A DNA stretch of 64,000 bases from RUG11237 sp050874665 (GTDB lineage Bacteria > Bacillota > Clostridia > Lachnospirales > Lachnospiraceae), in assembly GCA_050874665.1 (NCBI GenBank), contig JBNMLC010000003.1, forward strand, positions 124,001-188,000, written 5' to 3'. The notes below the pieces were generated by a model. That model did not search any database. It saw only the letters and a list, made by a program, of their open reading frames with translations, and was not told the DNA's origin. This document shows, piece after piece, positions 8,760 to 15,978 of this stretch. Both the position numbers and the translations under genes were made by a program. Numbering within the stretch: the first letter of the stretch is position 1; each line of letters begins with the position of its first letter.

Positions 8760-10355
8760 CTATTCTTCTGCCTGAGCTAATGCCTGACTGACTGCATTGA
8801 TAATTCCTTTAGAACTGTAAGTCGCTCCACTGACTGTATCAATACCTTCCACTGCCTGCTTTTTCAATATCTGGTCGGTGACTCCTTGATAGGCCTTCCA
8901 GAAAAACTCATCATCATCTTCATATTCTTTGATTGTAATTTTTGAAATACTGCCATTTTCTATTACAATTTCCACCCAAACGTCATCATTAAATCCTAAT
9001 GCTTTCCCTTCATATGTTCCATCTCGATACGTTTTTTTCTGCTCTTCTTCCCCCATACATGTTGGACGGGGTGGCTGCGTAGGTGCTAAAACCCGGTCTG
9101 TCTCGGCTGGATTCTGCCGCTCATTATTTACTGCCTGCTTCAAGGCAGCTTTTACCGAATTAATAATCCCATTTGAGCTATAGGTAGCCCCGTTTACTAC
9201 GTCAATTCCCTCCGCTGTCTGTTTTGTTTTTATCACTTCGATAAGTGCCATCGCCTTTTTCAAAAAACTCTCGTCATCTTTTGAATCAATTGTAATGTCA
9301 TCTATCTTTTTATTCTTAATCGTAACTGTCGCTTGTGTATCTCCACGGAAACCTTTTGCCATTCCCTTGTAAACACCATCTAGATATTCTGTACTATCTC
9401 CTGCCTTATTTTCATCTGAATTTTCATTTCTTTTTAAATTTTTTTCTAACATACATTTTTCTTCTGTCTCACCGGAAGCTTTTTTTGCCTGGGAAAGTGC
9501 ATTTTGAATCGCAGAGATAATTCCATTTGAAGTATACGTAGCTCCCGTTACTGTATCTACATTTGGGCTTTGCCCTTCTAGCACTTTTTCAATTAATGCC
9601 TTTGCTCTTGCCAGATAACTTCCATCTTCACCGCCTGCACTTTCCACTGTAATTTCTTTGATGTTTCCCTGAAAAATCTCTACTTTTACTCTTATCTCAC
9701 CACCAAAGCCAATCCCTGTCCCATAATAGATTCCATCTTCATATTCACAATCTTCAAACTCAGGAACTTTTGTGGGTGCCGGCTTTCCCTTTTGCGGTGC
9801 CGCCTGTGAAGTGTCCTCTACACCTTCTAATGCATTTCTGACCGCTGCGATAATTCCCTTCGAACTATAAGTTGCTCCACTCACTGTATCAACCTCCATC
9901 GTCTGATACTGCAAGATAGACGCAATCACCCCTTTTGCTTTAGCAACAAACGGTGCATCATCTGCTTCCACTTCCGTTAATTCAATCGATATAATTTTAC
10001 TGTTTTCTACGACAACTTTTACTTTAATCTTTCCCGCAAATCCTACTCCAACACCTTCATAGGTTCCGTCTATAAAAGCTTTTGCCTCTCCATGCTTAGA
10101 GCCTTCTTTGCTTTCTGATAAATTTTCTTTTGCAGATGTGGAATTTTTCTTTTTTACTTCCTCACTCTCAGCCTGCGCCTGTGCTTTTAATGCCTCTTCC
10201 ACTTTAGAAATGTCGTAAGCATCCAATTCTACTGTTTTTGTTTCTGCTTCCTTATGGTTTCCTGCGAAAGCTGCTCCGAAAGCTGTCAAAAGACATGGTA
10301 TAAGGTAACACCCTATCCTTACATTTGCCAGCATTTTCTTTCTTCTTTGTCTCAT
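8760..10355 (-). CDS. Exported protein with four tandem FMN-binding domains
   Basis: Extracytoplasmic multi-flavin protein of about 531 aa. A signal peptide or anchor with basic MRQRRKK and a hydrophobic run ends near AFAGN. Counting from an upstream ATG at 10367, four FMN_bind repeats span residues of about 99-180, 210-291, 329-409 and 448-531. Their flavinylation sites are SGAT (163), TGAT (274), NGAT (392) and SGAT (513); the third departs from the usual Ser/Thr-Gly-Ala-Thr. Linkers are charged or Pro-rich. The start 10355 is preferred because AGAGGA abuts the ATG at 10367; spacing to 10355 is about 12, so either is possible. It heads a three-gene redox run with 8239 and 7353. Confidence 0.87.
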   Translation of the reverse strand: MRQRRKKMLANVRIGCYLIPCLLTAFGAAFAGNHKEAETKTVELDAYDISKVEEALKAQAQAESEEVKKKNSTSAKENLSESKEGSKHGEAKAFIDGTYEGVGVGFAGKIKVKVVVENSKIISIELTEVEADDAPFVAKAKGVIASILQYQTMEVDTVSGATYSSKGIIAAVRNALEGVEDTSQAAPQKGKPAPTKVPEFEDCEYEDGIYYGTGIGFGGEIRVKVEIFQGNIKEITVESAGGEDGSYLARAKALIEKVLEGQSPNVDTVTGATYTSNGIISAIQNALSQAKKASGETEEKCMLEKNLKRNENSDENKAGDSTEYLDGVYKGMAKGFRGDTQATVTIKNKKIDDITIDSKDDESFLKKAMALIEVIKTKQTAEGIDVVNGATYSSNGIINSVKAALKQAVNNERQNPAETDRVLAPTQPPRPTCMGEEEQKKTYRDGTYEGKALGFNDDVWVEIVIENGSISKITIKEYEDDDEFFWKAYQGVTDQILKKQAVEGIDTVSGATYSSKGIINAVSQALAQAEE

Positions 10356-10375
10356 AATCGCATACATTCCTCTTC

Positions 10376-10594
10376 TTATTCTTCTATTTCCTGTAAATGA
10401 TACGTTTCTTCCTCTGTAATTTGAAATTTGTCTTTTAATCCTTCACTGATATATACATTATGCACTTCTAACTTTTGTTTACACGAACTAACGTCATTCC
10501 ATATTCTAGCTTTCCGGTAATCTGATTGCAATATTTGCAATTGATAATTTTTTTCATTTAAGTTGTTTTGAATCTCCCCGATACGATAAGTTAT
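10376..10594 (-). pseudogene. Possible gene remnant upstream of the multi-FMN gene
   Basis: Between the ABC permease terminator and the FMN gene one minus-strand frame stays open for 72 codons with protein-like composition (for example LEVHNVYISEGLKDKF and ITEEETYHLQEIEE at the end), yet it has no credible ATG/GTG/TTG start with an SD. Another frame begins ATG-KKIINCKYCNQITGK (a Cys-x2-Cys pair) and stops after 30 codons; adding one A in its AAAA run near the stop would join it to the open frame and give a 60-aa protein. It could be a frameshifted small zinc-ribbon gene, the tail of a lost gene, or chance. Confidence 0.25.
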
Positions 10595-10639
10595 TCATCA
10601 TCTTTGGGTAAAATCAGGCTTACTTTTGCTCTATAAAAA

Positions 10640-10680
10640 GGCTGCCACATTTACAAAAATTCTTTGCAAATGTGGCAGCC
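10640..10680 (-). terminator. Rho-independent terminator of the ABC transporter operon
   Basis: An 18-bp stem (GGCTGCCACATTTACAAA with its complement, one mismatch) and a 5-nt loop are followed on the minus strand by TTTTTATAG. It lies 17 bp past the permease stop codon. Confidence 0.88.
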
Positions 10681-10697
10681 TCATACATAAGTCTTAT

Positions 10698-12776
10698 TTA
10701 TTCTGTTCTATCTATTTCTTGTTGAATTTCTGTATTTTTTAAATCTTCCTCCAACCATTCTGGTATTTCCTTGATAAACATTGCACTCTTTTGGGTGATG
10801 GTTCCGCTTTCCTCCACAGCTTCTAACGTAATCTGATAATTGCTTTTTAAATTGTAATCAACGTCAAATGCCGTATAGTAACCATAATCCTCCAAACACA
10901 GGTATTTCTTTAATTCCTGAATCTTTTCTGCTTCCGTATAAGTTACCTCTACCGTTTCTGTCGCTTCGCCCTCTTTATAATCCCACCAAGCTACGGTAAG
11001 CTCTTTAATATCTTTATCCTGTAACTCTCTCTTTTTCATTCCTTTATCTTCTAATAATGCAATGGTCTTTTGAAATGATGGATAAACATAAGCTGTAACA
11101 AGCTCCCATTCTCCATTTTCTTCATCACCGCACAAAACATAACTCATAACAGGTGCATGTTCGTTTATTTCCTCTGTGGAAGCACTTAAATATTCTTCTT
11201 TATAGGTTTCTAATAGCTCTTTCATTTCCGCACGCGTTATATCCAGATATTTTGCTCTGTAATCAGAACTTTCATCATAATATTTAATCTGTTCTACCTT
11301 GTCTGGATTAATCTCAAGAACCGGAAGTGCACCCAATCTAAATTCTTGCTTACCTACAAACTGCAGAATATATTTTCCAACTATCTCATCACTGACCTGA
11401 TAATGTCTATAAACCTTGATTCCATTTTTCATAGTATATTTTAGACATACCATAACCGTATTCTCAGAATTTTGTTCCTGGCTTTTAATGCAATCGACAG
11501 AAAAGTCCTTGAGCAAATTTTTATCCGTTATCTTCATATGATCAAATGCATATGCTTCATAATCCACATATTTTCCTGTTTCCATATCATAGTAGGAGCC
11601 ATTAAAACTATTACTAAAATAAACTGCGGCATACTCTAAATCGTCCCATGCAATCTGATAGTTGTCATAATATTCCCCACCAAAGTAAAAGCCTGCAAAT
11701 ACAATAATAACTATGATGCCTGAACAAAAAGCTGATTTTAATCCTCCTTGAATGGCTTTAATATCTACTTCAAAAATCAACTGAATCACAATCTGTGCCA
11801 GAATAAAACTAATGATAAAGCCAATGATTTCCCATAAAATGTGTGCGTTTAGACCTAAACTTGAGAAAAATAAAGTTCCGCACCCAATAATCAGTGTCAT
11901 TATAAAGAGTTTAATCACACTCTTACTTTTTTCAAATGCAATAGGTTTTCCGGCACTTTCCGATTTTCTTTTCCTATAAACCCAAAGTGCTGCCAACGTA
12001 ATAAGCACTGCCGCTGCCACACAGCCTAAAAACCATAAGAACAGTTGAAAAGAATCCTTCATCTCACCTGTCAACCTTGCATAAGCACCGATAGGAGAAA
12101 TATAGTTATTTAAATCCTTTATTTTTCCATACTCTTCTACATATGTCTGGCTGTATTTTCCCATCATAGTATCTATAAATAACGTTGCTACGATTCCATA
12201 TCCTAAGAAAGTAACAATGGCACAAATCCCCGTAAAGATGTTTCCGGCCAGACATACCGCCAAAACAGCAGTTGCATAACACAGAAAATATCCTCCGATA
12301 TTAATTAAAAATCCCAAAAATGCTGCCTTTAGAATTGCCATCTGTCCATATCCAAAAGCAGAAACCTCGGCAATTGCCATTAGGCAAAACACCAAATATG
12401 GTACTATGTACAATAACATTCCATTGATAAAACGTGCGAAAAACTGTTTCTCTCTGCGAATCGGAAGACCATGATAAAAATCCACCTGATTTTTCTGATA
12501 TAAATAGGCAAACTGACACATAGCTGTCACGCAGGCAATAAGTACTGTGAGTACCATCGTTCCCTGATTCCCGCCACTAATATAATGCACCAGGATATCG
12601 ATTGCCTGTTTTTTTGTATATATATCCTGCTTCACAAATTCTGTTGTTCTTTCTAACATAACCGCCATTACAATAGGAAAATTCAGAAACATCAAAATAG
12701 TACTCATTAAAACAAGAGACATTTTTGCTTTCATATCTTCTTTTGCCAACTTAGAAAATAAGTTTTTTGATATCAT
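10698..12776 (-). CDS. ABC-2 type transporter permease (YtrC/D-like)
   Basis: Large 692-aa membrane protein. The first half has about eight hydrophobic segments, including helices near residues 22-40, 73-92, 115-135, 150-200 and 240-265, then more near 285-385. The second half (about 395-692) is hydrophilic and resembles the long extracytoplasmic domain of Lachnospiraceae permeases in YtrBCD-like systems (DUF6449-type, from memory). It overlaps the ATPase gene upstream by 26 bp, so the pair is translated together. Together with the GntR gene it forms a three-gene operon; by analogy with ytr operons the substrate or signal may be a cell-wall-active antibiotic, but this is inference. Confidence 0.85.
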   Translation of the reverse strand: MISKNLFSKLAKEDMKAKMSLVLMSTILMFLNFPIVMAVMLERTTEFVKQDIYTKKQAIDILVHYISGGNQGTMVLTVLIACVTAMCQFAYLYQKNQVDFYHGLPIRREKQFFARFINGMLLYIVPYLVFCLMAIAEVSAFGYGQMAILKAAFLGFLINIGGYFLCYATAVLAVCLAGNIFTGICAIVTFLGYGIVATLFIDTMMGKYSQTYVEEYGKIKDLNNYISPIGAYARLTGEMKDSFQLFLWFLGCVAAAVLITLAALWVYRKRKSESAGKPIAFEKSKSVIKLFIMTLIIGCGTLFFSSLGLNAHILWEIIGFIISFILAQIVIQLIFEVDIKAIQGGLKSAFCSGIIVIIVFAGFYFGGEYYDNYQIAWDDLEYAAVYFSNSFNGSYYDMETGKYVDYEAYAFDHMKITDKNLLKDFSVDCIKSQEQNSENTVMVCLKYTMKNGIKVYRHYQVSDEIVGKYILQFVGKQEFRLGALPVLEINPDKVEQIKYYDESSDYRAKYLDITRAEMKELLETYKEEYLSASTEEINEHAPVMSYVLCGDEENGEWELVTAYVYPSFQKTIALLEDKGMKKRELQDKDIKELTVAWWDYKEGEATETVEVTYTEAEKIQELKKYLCLEDYGYYTAFDVDYNLKSNYQITLEAVEESGTITQKSAMFIKEIPEWLEEDLKNTEIQQEIDRTE

Positions 12777-13653
12777 ATCCTACCACCTCCGTCTCACTAA
12801 TAAATATCTCTTCCAAAGACAATGGAAGAACTTCACTGAATACAGGGTTTGCACTTTGTATTTTATTTATGATTTCTTCCCGCTCGCCTCGAATTGTCAA
12901 CGTCACAAGAGAACCTCTCCTCTCATGTTTGAGTACATCTAATTTTGTCACCACTTCGTATTCGGTAATAGAATCTCCGAACACGCACTGCACTTTGTAT
13001 ATGTTGCATTTCATTTCTTCTAAGTCCTTCGAAAGAAGTACTCCGCCCTTATGTAATAATCCCACATGATCACAAATATCTTCTAATTCTCTTAAATTAT
13101 GAGAGGCAATCACGGGTGTCAGCCCCCGTTCCTCCATTTCCATCGCAAACATGCTTTTGATACCCTGACGCATCACCGGGTCGAGCCCGTCAAAAGTTTC
13201 ATCACACAAAAGATATTTTGTTCCAGAACAAATTCCCAAAAGAAGGGACAACTGTTTTTTCATTCCCTTGGAAAAGGTATTAATTTTTCTTTTGCTGTTC
13301 AATGAAAATTTTTCCAGAGAACCCAAAAACTTTTCTTCGTTAAATTCAGGGTAAAAATTCTTATAAAATCTTCCCATATCCTTCGGTGTAGAATTCAATA
13401 GAAAAAACTGTTCATCTGAAATGTAGAAAAACTTTCTTTTCGCTTCCTCTGATTCATATACCTGTATTCCATCTACTAAAACAGTTCCTTCGTCTGGTTT
13501 TAGAACTCCTGACAGCATTCTCATAAATGTACTTTTTCCTGCTCCATTGGTTCCAATCAGTCCAAACACATTTCCTTCTTTTATTGTCAATGAAATATGA
13601 TCTACTGCTTTAATATCCGTAAAAGTTTTACTGATTTGAACTGCTTCAATCAT
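12751..13653 (-). CDS. ABC transporter ATP-binding protein
   Basis: Cytoplasmic ATPase of the GntR-linked exporter. Walker A GTNGAGKST (about residues 38-46), Q/stem region YISDEQFF, a signature sequence degenerate to NTFSKGMKKQLSL, Walker B YLLCDETFDGLDP with catalytic Asp-Glu, and the switch His in ASHNL. The start at ATG 13653 gives about 300 aa; its ATGA overlaps the GntR stop and GGGGAG stands 9 nt upstream. A TTG at 13671 would add six residues without need. Translational coupling ties it to the regulator and the permease. Confidence 0.93.
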   Translation of the reverse strand: MIEAVQISKTFTDIKAVDHISLTIKEGNVFGLIGTNGAGKSTFMRMLSGVLKPDEGTVLVDGIQVYESEEAKRKFFYISDEQFFLLNSTPKDMGRFYKNFYPEFNEEKFLGSLEKFSLNSKRKINTFSKGMKKQLSLLLGICSGTKYLLCDETFDGLDPVMRQGIKSMFAMEMEERGLTPVIASHNLRELEDICDHVGLLHKGGVLLSKDLEEMKCNIYKVQCVFGDSITEYEVVTKLDVLKHERRGSLVTLTIRGEREEIINKIQSANPVFSEVLPLSLEEIFISETEVVGYDIKKLIF

Positions 13654-14024
13654 TTTATCTTCTCCCCCCAATAAACTTTTTTTAAAATTTTTTGTACCTG
13701 TGCCTCTGTCATCTGCACACTTTTGGCAAGCTCCATTGTTTTTTCCAGCTTTTCTTCCACTTCTTTTTGTTTAATATCCAGCAATTCTTCATTAAAACTT
13801 ACAAAACTGCCTCGTCCTTTTATAGAATAAATGAACCCTTGCCGCTCTAATTCCGTATACGCCTTCTGTATCGTATTGGGATTGATGGATAATTCCATAG
13901 CAAGACTACGAATGGACGGCAATTGGCTGTCAGGTTTCAGGATACCTCTTACGATTAAATCCTGAAACCTCTCCATCACTTGTTCATATATAGGTCTTCT
14001 GTCCTTATAATCAATAATAATCAT
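13650..14024 (-). CDS. GntR-family transcriptional regulator, YtrA type
   Basis: A short 124-aa GntR regulator lacking the big effector domain of FadR/HutC types. The winged helix covers residues of about 8-77 (YEQVMERFQDLIVRGILKP, then LSINPNTIQKAYTELE) and is followed by a 45-residue helical dimerisation tail, as in YtrA. SD AGAAAGGAAATGTC precedes ATG 14024. It is the first gene of an ABC operon and has an AGTGTA-N13-TACACA site at its promoter, which fits autorepression. B. subtilis YtrA responds to cell-wall antibiotics; the inducer here is unknown. Confidence 0.92.
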   Translation of the reverse strand: MIIIDYKDRRPIYEQVMERFQDLIVRGILKPDSQLPSIRSLAMELSINPNTIQKAYTELERQGFIYSIKGRGSFVSFNEELLDIKQKEVEEKLEKTMELAKSVQMTEAQVQKILKKVYWGEKIK

Positions 14025-14060
14025 GACATTTCCTTTCTACTTAACTGTATGCTTTTATTA

Positions 14061-14085
14061 AGTGTATTATCTATCTTAGTACACA
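14061..14085 (-). promoter_or_regulatory. YtrA-type operator AGTGTA-N13-TACACA
   Basis: AGTGTA (14061-14066) and TACACA (14080-14085) are separated by exactly 13 bp and touch the -10 box of the gntR promoter. As I recall it, the B. subtilis YtrA operator is AGTGTA-N13-TACACT; this site matches 11 of 12 positions with the same spacing. A wider repeat, AACTGTAT/ATACAGTT (14043-14050 and 14090-14097), encloses it. Confidence 0.75.
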
Positions 14086-14113
14086 TTATATACAGTTGCA
14101 AAAGAACTGTCAA
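14085..14113 (-). promoter_or_regulatory. Consensus SigA promoter of the gntR-ABC operon
   Basis: On the minus strand TTGACA (14113-14108), 17-bp spacer, TATAAT (14090-14085). This is a perfect consensus housekeeping promoter, so strong repression would be needed; the adjacent operator supplies it. Confidence 0.85.
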
Positions 14114-14122
14114 GAATTATTT

Positions 14123-14482
14123 CTACTCCTTCATTTTTGGCTTAAAAATCAGGCTTGCAATATATGCAAAAATCAATGCCGCAGATATTCCTACAGAGCT
14201 TGAGGTAAATCCACCCATAAAAATTCCTATAAACCCATCATTATCAACTGCTTCTCTAATTCCCTTCCATAGTACATTTCCAAATCCAAGCAGTGGAACA
14301 CTGGCTCCGGCTCCGGCAAACTCTACCAGTGCAGGATATATATTCAACGCTCCAAGTATCACACCGCTGCATACTAACAGTACCATAATTCTCCCCGGCA
14401 TCAGCTTTGTCCTGTCCATCAAAATCTGTATCAATGCACAAATCAATCCCCCTACCCAAAAAGCATTTACATAATCCATCAT
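14123..14482 (-). CDS. spoVAE: Stage V sporulation protein AE
   Basis: A 119-aa membrane protein with three or four hydrophobic segments and the SpoVAE signature region FAGAGASVPLLGFGN (about residues 54-68) and GGFTSSSVGISAAL near the C-terminus. SpoVA proteins form the spore inner-membrane channel for dipicolinic acid. SD AGGAG lies 9 nt before ATG 14482. It is 4.6 kb away from spoVAD in the same orientation, separated by an AraC/GH31/MATE block, and follows the MATE terminator, so it probably has its own forespore promoter. I could not identify a convincing SigG promoter. Confidence 0.93.
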   Translation of the reverse strand: MMDYVNAFWVGGLICALIQILMDRTKLMPGRIMVLLVCSGVILGALNIYPALVEFAGAGASVPLLGFGNVLWKGIREAVDNDGFIGIFMGGFTSSSVGISAALIFAYIASLIFKPKMKE

Positions 14483-14552
14483 ATGCCCTGACTCCTTTCT
14501 GTCTTATGCAATATATTTTGTATGGTTAGTTTTTCCTGATGCCACATAAAAT

Positions 14553-14597
14553 ATGCACCTGAACTGTCAGATGATATTTCTGACAATTCAGATGCAT
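14553..14597 (-). terminator. Terminator after the MATE gene
   Basis: A 19-bp stem with G-T wobbles on the minus strand (ATGCATCTGAATTGTCAGA and its partner), 7-nt loop, followed by ATTTTATG. It isolates spoVAE from the GH31-MATE transcript. Confidence 0.7.
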
Positions 14598-14602
14598 ATA
14601 GC

Positions 14603-15967
14603 TTAGGTTACTTTTAATGTTTTCCATTTTCCAAGTTTAAACCGGACTACATAAATGAAGCCACGAATACATTCATCCATTGCAAGAGCAATCCAAACAC
14701 CTGTCAATCCTAATCCAAGCACACTACCTATCAGGTAAGAGAACAACGCTGCCACCACCCATTGGCAGACGATACCGCAAGCCACAGGAAATTTCACATC
14801 TCCCGTCGCAATCAGTGCTTTTACCATTACAATATTAATGGAACGTCCAATCTCTAAAAAGATTTCCACCAACAGTACCTGATGTGCCAGTGCTAAGATA
14901 CGTTCATCCTCCGTAAATAACCCCACAAATGCCGCAGAGTTAAAATACAGGATAATACTCATTCCCACCGACACTGCTGTTGCTACTGCCTGTACCGTCC
15001 ATACCTTTTTACCTACCAGTTCCTTTCTTCCGGCACCGACTAGATATCCAATGATTACCTGTAATGCCTGTGCAATTGCCACCGAATAAATATATGACAC
15101 ATTCGCTGCCATTCCCACATAAACTTTCGTATTTACTACATATGTTCCAAAGGTATTCACCACGCCTAGAACAACCATCTGTGAAAGATTATAAGAAATG
15201 CCTTCTGCTCCTGAAGGAATTGCCACCGCCAGAATTTTTCCAATCGTTTCTGTCGGCAGTGGGTGCAGATATTTCAGTGAAATTTTAATATTCAGTCTTT
15301 TCTTAAATACAATAATCATAATCAGCAGACCAACACACTTACTAATATTGGTTGAAATGGCAACACCCACAATTCCAAGACTTGGCAGACCGAACAAACC
15401 GTAAATCAGAATTGCATTTCCTATTACATTCAATATATTCATCGTAAAGGAAATTGCAGTAATTGTACTGTTCATAGAATAGCTTCGCAAAATTGCGCCA
15501 AATCCAATATATATTGCCTGCACAATGACACAAAATCCAATAATAAACATATATTTAGAGGCATCTGACAAAATCTCTTCGGGCACATTCATCAGCCGAA
15601 ACAGTGGCATATGAAATACCACAAGAATGAAGCTTGCCACAAATCCAATCAGTGTAATAATCGCAAGTGACGCTACACAGGTTTCTGCCACTTTTTCCTT
15701 GTTATTAGCACCTAGAAATCTTGCCAGAACTATGGTGGTACCTGAGCCTGCCACATTCATGAAAATAATCAGAATACTCATAATCTGATTGCCATTTCCG
15801 ATTGCTGCCACTGCATTCTGTGAATAGCGGCTAATCATAATCTGGTCCACATTTCCCACTAGCAGTTGCAAAAACAATTCTATGAAAATCGGAATGGACA
15901 TAAGGACAATTCGTTTCATTGTATAATCATCAACATTAATCTTAGAATTTTTTGTACTTTTATCCAC
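14603..15967 (-). CDS. MATE family efflux transporter
   Basis: A 454-aa protein with about 12 hydrophobic helices in two MatE repeats (about residues 18-180 and 240-400). Family features include PIFIELFLQ near the N-terminus, the GNVDQIMISRYS loop and, in the second half, PSGAEGI. Such proteins exchange Na+ or H+ for drugs or metabolites. It starts 12 bp after the GH31 gene, so the two are probably co-transcribed under the divergent AraC regulator. The substrate is unknown; linkage to a glycosidase makes a sugar-derived or plant secondary compound worth considering, as inference only. Confidence 0.92.
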   Translation of the reverse strand: MDKSTKNSKINVDDYTMKRIVLMSIPIFIELFLQLLVGNVDQIMISRYSQNAVAAIGNGNQIMSILIIFMNVAGSGTTIVLARFLGANNKEKVAETCVASLAIITLIGFVASFILVVFHMPLFRLMNVPEEILSDASKYMFIIGFCVIVQAIYIGFGAILRSYSMNSTITAISFTMNILNVIGNAILIYGLFGLPSLGIVGVAISTNISKCVGLLIMIIVFKKRLNIKISLKYLHPLPTETIGKILAVAIPSGAEGISYNLSQMVVLGVVNTFGTYVVNTKVYVGMAANVSYIYSVAIAQALQVIIGYLVGAGRKELVGKKVWTVQAVATAVSVGMSIILYFNSAAFVGLFTEDERILALAHQVLLVEIFLEIGRSINIVMVKALIATGDVKFPVACGIVCQWVVAALFSYLIGSVLGLGLTGVWIALAMDECIRGFIYVVRFKLGKWKTLKVT

Positions 15968-15978
15968 TTTGATTTCCC

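Noticed and set aside
10376..10594. Calling this stretch an intact gene
   Set aside because: No start with an SD fits the open frame; recorded only as a possible remnant.
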